Source: Phoronis australis
Taxonomy: Eukaryota; Phoronida; Phoronidae
Reading direction: 5' to 3'
DNA: 64,000 nt
NCBI GenBank assembly: GCA_002633005.1
Contig: NMRA01000278.1
Location: 345,406 to 409,405, forward strand
Shown: piece after piece, positions 35,690 through 48,096 of the stretch
Position numbering within the stretch: the stretch's first letter is position 1
Layout: every line of letters starts with the position of its first letter
The notes under the pieces: generated by a model
Told to the model about the DNA's origin: nothing
The model's input: the letters and a program-made list of their open reading frames with translations, nothing else
Database searches by the model: none
Translations under genes and position numbers: made by a program

Positions 35690-38455
35690 GAGATGAGCAG
35701 AGATAAGATGAAAATGCACATACGGCAACTTCTAAACAAAGCTAGGTCACAGGCGTGAAAGTGTGCTGTGGGATCACGTGACTCCTAAATATCGTAGCCC
35801 GAACAAAGCTTTCAGCTAGGGTATCGCAAAACCTTAAGGAATACTATGAACTAAAAACATTTTTTTCTCGGCAATGTTCACACAGTATTTTGTCCTTTGG
35901 ATGGATTTGCATCAGACATTACGGGTATAGAGGGTCCTGTTCCCTGGAATACTTTGCCGATTCACGGTGAGCGAAATTTACTTCAGTTTTTGTTTTCGTA
36001 TTACCGCTTCTTAACGCATGAACAGATTCAACATAAACGATGGTAGTTTGTACAGGTAAGTATAATGAAAATAGTATAAAAGAGTTAGGAAACGTGAGTA
36101 AAATCTAAAAAGTATACAAATTTATTGTCAAAGTGTAAAATGTGTATGCATTTGTACATAATTGCTTTTTGTCATGCTTTGTAATACGAGCCAGTCGCCT
36201 TATTACTTAAAATGATTGTGCATCCACAACAATCCTAACAACGTGACAGAAGAATGTTTATGCATTTAACAAACCATGTACACTAATAGAATTTAGCCTT
36301 CAGTGACACTCGGCCGTTGGTTGACTCGGAGTGTGAACTTGTCTTTTTGGTAAAATGTAAACAAAACGCAAAACCAACAGAATTAATATCATGACAACAA
36401 ATCTTCTGAAAGCTCAAAATTCAATATCGAAAACACAGTGACGTGATGTAGAACACTATTTAAATCACGTTACATAGAATGTTTCACAGGGACAATTTTG
36501 TTAACCGCATAAGTATTACACAGACGTGAAAATAATATGCAGAACATTTTGGTCCCCAAAACTACGCTTTGTATGTAAAACGGATTCTTTGTCATTTGAC
36601 AAGTTATCTATTGTCTTGAGACTCGGATTTGTGACATTCGTATACTAGCGTCTACAATTTTGTCAACTTGATGCCCGAAGTGTACATCCATAGAAAACAT
36701 CTGAATGTACGCCCGTGAATCTGCTTTTGAAGCGACAGTCATAATTATTACATGCCACAGCGTAAAAACGTTTGGCAATTGTCTTTCAAAAATTTAATAG
36801 TCCCACAAAATTTCTGATATCGGGTATACTTTTGATTTCATGACCGACTGACATCATACACTTTGCGCTGATTTTTAAATCTGCTTTCACTGAAATTAAT
36901 TTAACTATGATAAAAACGGAGCCACATATCAAATACGTGAGACACCGTTTTTCAGTTCATTTATGTACATAGAGGTTTGATTTTGACTAGTTTTGGCTGG
37001 TTATGGCTGGTCATGCCAACTGTACAGCGAGAACGGGAAGTTATTTATTATTTTTAAAGTGTTTTTGGAAAAAATCGGTGGACATCAAGATTGGCGATTA
37101 TTTTTCATTTCTATAGTCTTCCTCTTATTCCAAACTTTTTAGAAATATCTACTACTTTTATTGGTTGACACGCATTATATTTCAAGTTATTTAGAGTTGA
37201 AGTGAGTTTCCAAACGAAGAAAAACCTCGATGAATTGCATGCTGTGTCTCATTTTTTAAGATCCAGTGTTAGTTCAAAACAATGGAGCGTGAAAGCAGCA
37301 AAATAAAACGAATAACAAAATGCACAGTAATACGTCAAAACAAGGTTTTGTTTTCAGCCAAACGAAAAACAAATTTCATCATAACTGTCGTTATCATTAA
37401 AAAGACAATTTTATCAAGAAACAGACCATGATTGTTTGCTTAAAATTTATCTGGGAATAAAATTTGTAAAAAATGTGCAATGCCGAGAACATTTACCTAC
37501 CTCTACTTCAATCACCACGTTGGTCAAAACTATTAATACGTAAATGTTAGCACTGCTTGAACGCAACCTATGCAATATGGCGACATAGCCCTTGCATGAT
37601 CTTCAAAAGAATTACACAGGTGAAAGAGTTTGACTGGCATTCTATTATTCTAATGAAAATGGTTTCTTTTTCGCTTAACATGAAATGGTACGTCAAGATT
37701 TCTTTTTTATTTTTTCAATGAAGTGGAATTGCGACAAAGCTTTTGGTTAACAACAACTATGCAAGCGTGGGCTACTTATTTCCTTGTTGGTGTTAAAAGT
37801 GGCCGTACAAGTTAAAGAAATTTTATCGGCAAGAACAGGTCGAATTGTACCGCTCCTGCTGACGGAGTGGAATCCCACTCTCTAAATGACGCAGTACAGC
37901 ACTCTAAGCCAATTTAACTGTTACAGTTACTGGTTGATTTCAGGAAATATAAACAACAGATAAACTTGTCGATTTGTCAAAAACTCAAAAAACACAACTG
38001 ATGTTGGTTTATAGCTCTGGTAAAACCTAATAACTTCAAGAAGTCTTTTCAATCCTGACCAACAATAATCCAAAAATGTTTTTCGGAAGTGTCAGGTTTA
38101 TGCTGGGATTTTTCACTTGCTCAATATTCCTTGCATAATTGTTTAGTCTTAGATACAGTCAGTTATCTCTATTTTTATTTATTTTTTCCTTAGAGGTATT
38201 CGTTGTCTCGTGAGGCACAATTTTCAGTATGGACTTTGTAAACTATATTTTCAATCATATTGGAAATCTTTTTATGATATATAATTATGTTTCCAACTAC
38301 ATTTGATGTACAGTGATTTGAAAAATGTTCAACTTGTTACTTGACAACCGATTCAGAAGTGATATAGAAAACTGTTTGATACCAATAAGACTTAATCGGC
38401 TGATTTGATAAAAGAAAATCCTGGTTTATATTGCACTTAAACCATAAACTAATCC
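35690..38455. other. 2.8-kb gene-free AT-rich stretch
   Basis: No open frame of note, no array and no recognisable element on either strand. It is the quietest part of the window. Confidence 0.5.
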
Positions 38456-38457
38456 AT

Positions 38458-39627
38458 ATTTCATAAAGGTGGTTTAACTTTTAGACCAATGGTTGAGTAA
38501 AACCTGGTTAACTACAGTTTGGCGTGTTGGATAGTGTTGTGTAATGCTAAGTCCTACGCTATGACATTGCTTAAAAGGCAAGACTACGTGAGATATAGTC
38601 GTGTATTTTACATAACACGAGATTTCGGTTGGATTATTCTAATCGCGTGACAGCTGCTGAACTTAACACTGGTTTCTGTCAGTTTTTGTTTTACCAACGA
38701 CGAGATCTATATTTCTTAGACCTGTACAAGTATTAAGACTTTAAACAAGACTTAACTTGAGACCTGGTCAGAGCCAGGTGTTAAAACACTGTTAAATATG
38801 ACACACTTGCTCCGTATACATGTATTCAGCCGTGCCCCTGCATGACTACGCGGTGTGCATCGCCGACGCAATTGTATAGCCAGAATGGACTATTTCCAAT
38901 TGCAGTTTTAGGACGACACTATGTAGTTCAAACACAGACTGGTACCTACGAATGATCGAGCAGAGCATCATCGTCCTATGCACTGCGGGAGGGGCTGAAG
39001 ACGGCTTCATCTATGGTTCTTATGACTGAGTTCCGTCTCCTCAGTGTCACGGTCCCGGAGGCAGATTTAATTCTTAAGAGTCGGCCAAGAGTCCTGCCCT
39101 CCTTGGCCGCAGGCAAAGAATAAACAGTAAAAATGAGAAGCAAATAAGTTTGAACATTAATCACGTTGCGGCTAATCGTGGGCATATAAACGTGTGTGCA
39201 TCTGTTGGACACAGACATCACAAAACATTACCCCCACGATATATTTGAAATCCGTCACTGGGTTCCTCGCAATTTTCATCGCATTTTTATCATTGATGAA
39301 ATTTTATTCCTGGCCTTCATTTTATGAGTGTTTCTAAATGTCTTTTATCTGTTAGGAGTTCTCCGAATGCTGGATCTGTGCAGCTTGTCTGGAATAGTAT
39401 CACTCCAAGTCTGCTGTCTACATTCACTTGATTTGGCACCAGTTGTCTTCTTCATTCAGTTGTAACTGTCTCTTTTTCTCTGGTTACCGTGAAAAAAGCT
39501 TTTAGGCCTTTTTCGAAAGGTCTGCACCGATTCTGCTACCGTGTGCACTTCAATGTTTCTTTGTTGGGCTAATGCAGATCGATACAATAGGGGGCTGTAA
39601 TTTCACATATCTAACAAAGGGTGCAGT
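38458..39627. mobile_element. TIR element copy 1 (right end lost)
   Basis: Starts with ATTTCATAAAGGTGGTTTAAC and is diverged but collinear with 40,151-41,470: shared TAAAACCTGG, GAGCAGAGC(A/G)TCATCGTC, TTGGACACAGACA and CACTGATGAAATTTT-type words. The right terminal repeat seen in copy 2 is missing here. It also lacks about 170 bases that copy 2 has near 40,440-40,612, and the left part of the nested CAGTGGCGGAT element. No transposase is recognised. Confidence 0.6.
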
Positions 39628-40150
39628 GGCTCTCACATAAAACTCTCAGATGGGCATAATAGTTAACTAACAAAAAACAGGTCAGGCGCCACCGGGAACA
39701 CGTTTCTTAAAGTGTTCCTATTTTTTTGTTCCTTGAGTGAGCTCGTGTACGAAAAAGCCTGCAACAAAAGAAAAAATATACCATTGGTATGCGCCACCTC
39801 TTTAAAATGATAATAATAATAATGTGAAATATTGTGAAAGCTCCATTATCCCAAGGCAATTTTGTCTCTGACCATTGATGCATATAGCCATTGATGCCTT
39901 TTTGGCTATTATTACAGCTAGACAATCATAGCTGCAGTGTTATATACGCTGTACCTATTTCAGGGATCACTTTTATTAACTACAGTGGCCACCTAGCTAG
40001 GCCCAGCAACAAGTAATGAAGCACAGATACAGTCAGTAAATGACTGTATTCTCACTTCTGAAGATGGTGTTGAATAAATGACACCGAAGCATCGAACCGT
40101 TGTTGTTTTCTTTAATATATGGAGTTAGACCAGATTTAAAGATAATCTGC
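39628..40150. other. Spacer between element copies, no gene
   Basis: Contains a short AATAATAAT run near 39,810. No other feature. Confidence 0.45.
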
Positions 40151-41587
40151 ATTTCGTAAAGGTGATTTAACTTCTAGAGCAGTGATTCAGTAAAACCTGG
40201 TTTAACTCCATTTTAGACCTGGTCTAAGTCAGTTTTCATTTCACTAACGAGGTATAATTAGATCGGTATCAAGATCTTAAACCAGGCTTGACTTAAGAAT
40301 TGTTCAGACCCAGGCTTAATACTATTAAATATGGCAGACTTGTACGATACAGGTGGAACTGGATGATGCTGTGGTTTGCATTTACGAGGCAGTTTTAGAG
40401 GTGGGCGACTCGTATTTTTCAATATTCAGTTTCAGGACGACACAAGATCAAACGTAACAGGGGAGACCAAGAATTTTTAAAGGGGAGGGGTCGGATCAAG
40501 GATTTTTAAAAGGAGGGTCTGCGTCAACAATTTGTGAAAATTACAGATTTGATATCACTAAAAAGGGAAAAAGGGGTCGGGACCCCTTGAACCCCTGGAT
40601 CCGCCCAAGTATACGTATATGTAGACCAGTACGTAAGGGTATCCTTTAAATTCCTCAGATTATGACGGTTCGAGCAGAGCGTCATCGTCGCAAGCGCTAC
40701 GCGAATGACTTAAAAGGCATCTAATGATTATTCTGACCGACTTCCATCTCCATTGGTACCCGATTTAAGGTTGCTGGTCAGGAGTTCTGCCCCAGTGGCG
40801 GATTTAGTGAGGGGCCATGCTCCCCTAAAATTATCCCAGATTACACTTGGCAGTTCGGGGTTGCGAATGTCTGACGGAGAAAATCCTGGTTAATACTCTG
40901 CCCTGGCCCTTAAAAACTCAAAATTCTGGTTCCGCTCCTGCGCCCCTCCGTTGGCCGCAAAAAAGTAAAATGACACGGAAATACATGTGTGCATTTACTT
41001 TTTACTATGTAGCTGTTAATCGTGAGTAAGTACTTAAATGTGTGTACGTGTGTTGGACACAGACAATACAAAATGAAAAATATCTCCTCATGATATCCTA
41101 GATCTACCACTGGGTCCATCGCCGTTTTTCCTTGCACTTTTTTCACTGATGAAATTTTCTTTCTGACCTTTTTTCCGGAGCCATATCTCTCCAAGCCTGC
41201 TACCTGACTTGATTTGGCGCCAATTTTCTTGGTCTCGACTCTGACATTGGCTTTTTCTCTGATCAGTTATGGTAGGGAACATTTTTCCTCGTGAGAAAAG
41301 CTTTTAGCCCTTTTTCGCAAATGCCTGCACCGATTCTACAGCTGTGTGCCATTGTGTATCCATGTGATCAAGGTTTCATTGAAGCACTTCAATAGTTTCT
41401 TTGTAGGGTTAATCCGGATCAACACAGTAGGGTGGCTTGGATATTTTACGCTATGGTCTAACAAAACCAGGTTTTCCGACTTTTAAATCATGTCGGTAAA
41501 ATGCAAGTTAGGTCTAAAGTCAGGCCAGGTTTAGGAAGACCAGGTTTAAGTCTTAAACCTGGTTTTGTTAAACCACCTTTATGAAAT
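40151..41587. mobile_element. TIR element copy 2 with nested insertions
   Basis: Imperfect terminal inverted repeats: the left ATTTCGTAAAGGTGATTTAAC faces the right AAACCACCTTTATGAAAT in inverted form. AACCTGG/CCAGGTT words repeat near both ends. Two insertions are nested. One is about 40,440-40,612, ending CCTGGATCCGCCC. The other is 40,793-41,112, bounded by CAGTGGCGGATTTAG and CTAGATCTACCACTG, the same end type as the 34.7-kb element. No transposase frame, so non-autonomous. Confidence 0.6.
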
Positions 41588-42354
41588 CGGCTGTTTGGGG
41601 TTAAAAATGCTTCGCAGGAACTTGCTCGAGACGCTTGTAAATTAACTACGTGATGATCCATTATTTACAGTCTAGCCATCGAATGGGACAAATTACATGC
41701 ATCTAGGGTACAAGTCATAATGTTCACATGTTCAGCGGTGTCTAAACCGCTGGTGATTGTCTCGACATCTTCCTTGATCAGATCAGTGCTTGGTGGACTT
41801 CTGATAATCGAGTCACACAAGTGCCCCACACTATGATGCGCAAGAAAATGAGTTTTATAATGGAGAGCTAGTTTGCTGATAGAAGGCACGGTTTATATTA
41901 TATACGTCACCTGTGTGCAAATGACAATCGCTTTGTTTGGAACAATACAAAAAGTAGTTGAAAAGAAGTTTATTGTCTAAAAATTATGAAGTACAACAGT
42001 AGCTATAGTTAAAATTACAATGCATGGACTGATTTTCGAAATTGAAATGCAAAACTGGAATAATCCGCAATGTGGTGCAACTAGTACAGTATGAATCCAA
42101 TTGAAATGTCAAAATATGGCCGAGTTGAACAAATATTCTCGCAGCCAGAACATTTAGATTAAATAAGCTCTCGTGGAATATCCACGGCGATATCTCGCGA
42201 GATATTTAATTTCTAGTAGCCAGATACTAACATTACTGAACTCAACCCAGATGATTTCAATTAAAAAATATTAATACAACTTCATCAGAAACGAACAGTT
42301 GGTGTACTTTTATAAAATTAAGTAAATTATGAACGACACTAACATTTTAATAAA
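41588..42354. other. 3' flank of gene B, no gene
   Basis: No exon or element was seen. A second possible AATAAA for gene B lies on the minus strand at 41969-41974. Confidence 0.5.
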
Positions 42355-42360
42355 TTTATT
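42355..42360 (-). promoter_or_regulatory. Candidate poly(A) signal of gene B
   Basis: AATAAA on the minus strand about 230 bases past the stop codon at 42589-42591, in an AT-rich context. A further candidate at 41969-41974 would give a longer 3' UTR. Confidence 0.4.
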
Positions 42361-42588
42361 TTTCCAAAGATATTTCCAGAATACTAACACAACTCAACGC
42401 ATGTTTGTGTGGGCGCTCCTAGTGGTACACCAAAATTTTCCGAAAAAAGGCTTGCACAAACAGGCTTTTGAATGAAAAGAAACAACAGTGCAACGGTCAT
42501 AAAAATCTAGGATTCACTCCAAAAACTTAAGAAATTTGTATCTTTATGCTAAATTAAAATCACACTTAAGAAGACAACTGTAGTCCGT

Positions 42589-43612
42589 CTACCAATCCTT
42601 ATGCCATTCTCGGTTAGTAGTTGATCTCTGGCGATCTTCCGAGCGCGATCTGCTGCTGTGCTGGGAGGCCGCGCGGCTATATCGCCCTCTGTCATCGCGG
42701 CGATTGTCGTTCTGTGTGGCGGCGCGGCTGAAGCGACCTCTATCGTCGCGGCGATCTCCACCACGGCCAGAATCGTCGTAAGACCTGGTGCGATTTCTGT
42801 CATCCCCGCGGTCATCACGGAAGTCGCGATCATCCCGCCGATCCCGTGCGTCGTAGGACCGTGATCGACTTTCCACGTAACCGCGATCTCTGTCGTCCCT
42901 GCGACCTCTGTCATCGTAGCTATCTCTAGCACGATCGTCTCGCCGATCATCATAGCGGTCCCTGCTGTGGTCGTCTCTTCTGTCGTCATAACGATCTCGA
43001 CTACGGTCGTCTCGTCGATCATCATAGTTGGGCCGGTCATCGCGTCGATCTCTATCATCGCGACGATCTCTATCGTCACGACGATCTCTATCGTCACGAC
43101 GATCTCTATCGTCACGACGATTTCTATCATCGCGTCGATCTCTATCATCGCGACGATCTCTGTCATCGTATCGATCTTTGTCATTTCTGCGATCTCTGTC
43201 GTCGTATCGAGAGTCACTGCGGCGATCATCGCGACGTTCTCGAGAGTCAAGACGGCTATCCCCGCGACGGTTTCTATCATCGTAACGATCTCTGCTGTCC
43301 TGGCGGCTGTCGTTGCGGTGGTCCCTGTCATCCCGACGGTCACGACTATCGCGTCGATCGTAACTTTCCAGGCGGCTATCGCCACGTCGGCCGCGATCGT
43401 CACGTCTCTCCACTCTTGACACGGCACGACTGTCCCTGCCACGACTGTTACTCCGGTCGTCAGGACGAGGAGTGCTCTTTGGATTGTCCTTGCCTTCCCA
43501 AGCTCGAGGGGAGAGAGATCTAGGCGAGACCTTAGACTTGTCCTCTTCTGGAAGCTGCAAAACTTCTTCTGGTTCCTCAGGAATCGCAATGTCAAGGCCA
43601 GTCGCGCTAACA
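42589..43612 (-). CDS. Gene B last exon: RD-repeat cytoplasmic C-terminus
   Basis: A 1,024-base exon entered in phase 2 from acceptor TGTTCCAG, ending at TAG 42589-42591. It starts VSATGLDIAIPEEPEEVLQL, then a Ser/Pro stretch (KSKVSPRSLSPRAW). About 200 residues follow that are almost only Arg and Asp, built on the hexapeptide R-D-R-R-D-D with R-Y-D-D-R-R-D-D variants. The end is SRAASQHSSRSRSEDRQRS to WHKDW. The repeats are encoded by an 18-base unit (GATCTCTATCGTCACGAC-like on plus). Alternating-charge RD tracts are known in NELF-E, U1-70K and other RNA-processing proteins and tend to be disordered or mediate condensation. As the tail of a membrane protein this is unusual. Overlapping frames on both strands also stay open because of the 18-base period; they are shadows. 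Confidence 0.8.
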
Positions 43613-44625
43613 CTGGAACAACAGGGAGCAGAGGAGAAATTAGAAAAGGGGTGAAATTAACTGGCTGGCTCTATTACACAACATGGAAGTTTATAGAGAA
43701 TGTGGTCTTCTTTGAACATCTGTTTTATACATTCAAGCTTCGAACTCTCTTCCTCCATGAAGCACCCCTGAGCCCTCACTAAAGTAATGGACGCCCATAA
43801 AAGGCAGTAAAACGCATGCACAAATTCCAAATTACTAGCACCCCACAATGCCCTTTAAATAGGGAGACATGGAAGTACCAATTTACTTGAAAAATAACTG
43901 AAATTGCAACTAGGTCCGATTTCTCTATATGAAACATAATGGGCCCACCGAGTAGGTTTTTGTCAGGGGGGTACCTAAATGCAACTGACATTGTAAAACT
44001 GCATACAGCCCAAGTAGTCACATGCCTAACAATAGCCATTTCAACCATTTTAGTATTACAAATTGTTTACTGTGGTGTTGAATAAATTGACCAAAAATTC
44101 TCAAATATGATTATGACCAGTTTCCACAGCTTTAAAACACATGACAAGTCTCAACAAAGATTTCACAAAACATAAACATTTTGCAAGCCTGGTTGCTATA
44201 TTTCCAAGGTCTTAAAATAAAGTACCCCAGTTCTTCAATCTTGGTGGCCATTTTAAAGGTGGGCCAGGAAACTAAAAATGAAAAAATCAAGCTTGATATT
44301 GGGACTGGATTGGTTTAAAACTTATCTTTAAAAAGCTGGCTCTAATTTGAAACCAGTATCAAAATAACTGTCCCAATTAGAAAATGTGCTAACCTTAAAT
44401 ACACTATTGGCTTACATTGAAACAAATGATGAGACATATATGACCATGAACAGTCTTTGTAAAACCAACAATCAAAGAAACATCCACATCTAAAGGTACC
44501 AGCTATGGTGAACACTAACCACCAGGGGGAGTTTTAATCTAGGTTGATGCAACATTCATAGTATCATTTGGGCAGTGATAAGGGAAGTTAGAGGTGGATT
44601 AGCTGGGAGAAGAGAAACTTTCAAG
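43613..44625 (-). other. Intron of gene B, no other gene
   Basis: Part of the 3.35-kb intron between the Ser/Arg-rich exon and the RD exon. No other feature. Confidence 0.6.
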
Positions 44626-44753
44626 GATCAGCCTGAGTACCAGTCAACCTGGGCCCTGAACATCACAGATCAGCCTGAGTACCAGTCAACCTGGGCCCTG
44701 AACATCACAGACCAGCCTGAGTACCAGTCAACCTGGGCCCTGAACATCACAGA
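44626..44753. repeat. 42-bp minisatellite, 3 copies
   Basis: Three identical tandem copies of a 42-base unit starting GATCAGCCTGAGTACCAGTC (GAC at the third start). It lies in a gene B intron on the antisense side. The plus-strand open frame through it is a by-product of the 14-codon period. Confidence 0.95.
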
Positions 44754-46538
44754 CGAATACTTTAGTGGCAGAACTAAATCTCATTGGATAAATGGCCCAG
44801 TAATTTAAGGGTATCAAACTGGTAAAGGCACCATGTCAGCAAATGTTAGTCAGACAATGGCCAGAACTGGCAAGTAATAAAATCACAAACTACAATGGAA
44901 TTTACAGTTTTATAGCTCAGGTCAAAGCTAACAACCATAATGTGTCTTTAAGGGAAGGCCAGGGCATACTGCATGCCATCTAGCAGGCTACAAATAGTAG
45001 ACGGTTAACCATATCTAAGGGATGAAAGGTCATGAGAGTTAAGAGACTCCAAAAATTCCATTGTTTACTCTCAGTATTATAAAAATAAAAATAACAAGAA
45101 AGACATGCAAATCCCGAGTGGGCACAGCTACTGTCAAAAGTCCAGGATACTGAAAGTTTATGATTTGAAACTTTACTCTATTTCATCAACTTTGCCATTA
45201 TTTTCTTACAATTACAAACCAAAGAAAATGAAAATTTATTCCTTGGTCTTGAATGAAATCATAGAAGTACTACTTTTAAAAGGAAATGGTAACCTCTCAC
45301 AAAGTCACCATAGAATAACAGACGGGAGTTGATTTTGGGTCTTAAAATCTAACAAATCACAGGGTTCTTAAAAGTGAACTATTCTTGAAATCCTTAAAAT
45401 GTCTCATATCAGCTGGCAAAATAAGGAATGTCAGTTTTAAAATCATTTGAGCAGCGTCACATTTTGACGGCAATTTCTGGCTAAATTAGTTAAGATATTA
45501 CAGAAGCCCAGTACACCGAAGTTTCTTAACCTTATACAATCCCAAACTACCACAAGCCTTACTTTTTCTCCTCGTTTACAGACTCGTCGCTGAAAGTGGA
45601 AATAAACTTTACACGTGCACATTGAGGGCACATTAAGCAGGACTACGTGTGACTATTAATGCAGGGACACATACACACTTCAATGGTACGACTAGTTTTG
45701 TTTTGACTTTGAGTGAGTTGGAAGGAATAGTCCAAGTTAAGAATTCCAACTATTCACAGCCTAAACATACAGCAAGTTGAACCACTAAGTGTAGAGTATT
45801 TAACTCCATCCATTGAGTTGCACTGGTATTATATTGGTTAGGATTACTCTTACAAACTTCAGTTGCATTATGAATTACCAAATGGTCCGTCTCTTGAACA
45901 ATAATGCAAAGATCACCCATTTTCAGAATTTGTTGTTTTCATACTTACAAGTTGTCAATGAATACAACATCACATTGTTTAGCGTAGATTATATATACAT
46001 GTAAAATAGCATCGTCACCTCGTTTAGTCCCTGCATAGTTAGTAGCATGCAAATATATCATTAACTAAATATCAGCCAGTAGGAGTGAGCACAAAGCCTC
46101 AAATCTGGTTAAACTGCAAATAACGTCAATAGGACTACATGTACTGTCTCAGCTGCAGTGACAATGTTGGATCACACATTGTCCGTGTGCAACAGCTCAC
46201 ACTGAGCAATATCTCATAAGCCATATTTTAACTTTTTTATTCAGAAATTTGTGCGAAAATAAAGTAATAAAATGGAAACACCAATTTTGAAACCATCAAC
46301 AGTTTCGGCAGAGTACACTGTATTGTCACTGTAGAACTGCTGTGAACACCACCTGAAGTTAATCACACTGACCAAATAGTTACACCCAACTCTTCGTGAA
46401 AGACAGCATAGAACATAAATTATATACATTATGCATTGGGAAGGGCTTCTAACGAAGAATGTTCTTGTCAGACATGTCGTTCATTAATGGACTTGAAATG
46501 ATGTATTAGCTATTATATGCTGTATGTGTATTTTGTTG
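44754..46538 (-). other. Intron of gene B, no other gene
   Basis: Continuation of the same intron. No exon, RNA gene or array was recognised. Confidence 0.55.
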
Positions 46539-46880
46539 TACAAAAGGTGTCCAACCCATTTACCCAATTACACAATACATTACAAAAGGTGTCCAACCCA
46601 TTTACCCAATTACACAATATATTACAAAAGGTGTCCAACCCATTTACCCAATTGCACAATATATTACAAAAGGTGTCCAACTCATTTACCCAATTGCACA
46701 ATACATTACAAAAGGTGTCCAACCCATTTACCCAATTGCACAATACATTACAAAAGGTGTCCAACCCATTTACCCAATTACACAATACATTACAAAAGGT
46801 GTCCAACCCCTTTACCCAATTACACAATACATTACAAAAGGTGTCCAACCCATTTACCCAATTACACAATATATTACAAG
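46539..46880. repeat. 42-bp minisatellite, 8 copies
   Basis: Eight copies of a 42-base unit starting TACAAAAGGTGTCCAACCCA, 95% or more alike by eye. It begins only 83 bases downstream (in gene sense) of the donor at 46962. Three frames are open over its whole length on the two strands because 42 is a multiple of 3. No coding role is supported. Confidence 0.95.
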
Positions 46881-46962
46881 AAATTACATACTAACCACAT
46901 GTCTCTTTCACAGCACAAAACTGATCTCTGCGTTGATTTTAGGCAAAATTGAGGATACTTAC

Positions 46963-47331
46963 GCACTCAGGCTGGATTTGCTTCGAGCAGTCTGTGCCTG
47001 GGGTTGACCCACACTCAGACGAGAGCTGGTACCACCCATACGGGAAGTGGATCGTGACGAGCGCCCTTCACTAAGCCTCGACCCAGTACGTGATGATGCC
47101 TCCTGACGGGAGCCCGCTCGCGATGAAGAATCGGACGATTCCTGTCGGGATGCAGAACGAGACGTTGTGCTCATCTTGGATGGTGAACGTGATGACGTCG
47201 ACATCTTGGATGGTGAACGTGATGATGTCGACATTTTGGACTCTGAACGCTGGTTGCCATCGTCTTCATCCTGCATCTGGTTCAATGCGATGTTCTGTAC
47301 GCCTGTCTCACTCTCCAAACTAGAGGTGTCA
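46963..47331 (-). CDS. Gene B exon: Ser/Arg-rich cytoplasmic segment
   Basis: A 369-base phase 2-2 exon with acceptor CCCACCTAG and donor GTAAGT. The product runs DTSSLESETGVQNIALNQMQ, DEDDGNQRSE, then three copies of a 10-residue unit S-K-M-S-T-(S/T)-S-R-S-(P/A). A long Ser/Arg stretch (SRAGSRQEASSRTGSRLSEG) follows, ending QTARSKSSLSA. The unit is a 30-base tandem repeat at about 47,174-47,250. R-S/S-R and S-P dipeptides suggest phosphorylation by SRPK, CK2 or proline-directed kinases (inference). It links the transmembrane exons to the RD tail in frame (GC|T gives Ala). Confidence 0.82.
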
Positions 47332-48048
47332 CTAGGTGGGTTAAGAAAGAAGATGGTTGATCAGGGCTGTCAAAGTATCGACTTTGGGGTTAAATATCTG
47401 CCGCATCCCCCCATGAAATTTAGTGAAAAATCATTCGGAATTCCTCTCATCATTCCTAACAATTCCTTGCAATGACAAAAAAAATTACCCTCAAGGTTAA
47501 AATCACTTAAAAATATGCAAAAGGTTAATTAGTGCACCACAGACAACAAAGTGAGTGTTTCAAAAAACTAGCACATATTTGCGGCAACGCCGAGCAGGGG
47601 GCGGAAACCACATGTCTGTCGCACTAATGATAGCCACAATTATAAACATGGATCCAGACTCATGACTCACAAGCCTGGTTAAAAAAGTCAAACACACTAC
47701 TCCAACCAAACACAAACCAGGGCTTGTGTATCCAGAAACACCATTTCTCAACTCACAAACATGATGCACGCACTCCTGTGTAATAGTCAGTGAGCAAAGC
47801 TTGTGAATCAAGAGCTGTATTTTTGGGTACTACGTAATCCATGCTTTATGAGCACGCCACTGTTTGGATATTGGTGAGCCCTGTTTGTCAGTGAAATTAC
47901 AGGACTGGTCCTGTGAGCATTCTTGTAAGAGAGGGGACATGTTCAATACTGCGACAGCCATCATTGTTTCCAAATAATGTCAAGGTCAACATTAGTGTTT
48001 TAACATTAAGCAATTTTGTGGTGATTCAGGCTAGCGTCGTACACTTAC
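47332..48048 (-). other. Intron of gene B, no other gene
   Basis: An 0.7-kb intron without other features. Confidence 0.6.
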
Positions 48049-48096
48049 GAAATGTTACTGAGGGGCTTTGTGTCGTCTTTTAACTTCCTTTCCTGC
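48049..48096 (-). CDS. Gene B exon: short juxtamembrane exon
   Basis: A 48-base phase 2-2 exon with acceptor CTTCCAG and donor GTAAGT. With the flanking bases it reads RQERKLKDDTKPLSNIS. It continues the basic stop-transfer segment KRR of the exon before it and is too short to be found as an open frame. Both phases match its neighbours exactly. Being symmetric, it could be skipped without a frameshift. Confidence 0.8.

Noticed and set aside
42549-43613. A 354-residue minus frame and 150- and 85-residue plus frames over the RD exon
   Set aside because: Shadow frames kept open by the 18-base period. The RD frame is the one that splices in phase to the upstream exon.
44575-44808. A 77-residue plus frame with DQPEYQSTWALNIT repeats
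   Set aside because: Three perfect 42-bp repeats in an intron of the opposite-strand gene, with no splice sites or domain.
46513-46952. Frames of 118-142 residues with 14-residue repeats on both strands
   Set aside because: By-product of a 42-bp intronic minisatellite; several frames are equally open and none has a domain or splice support.
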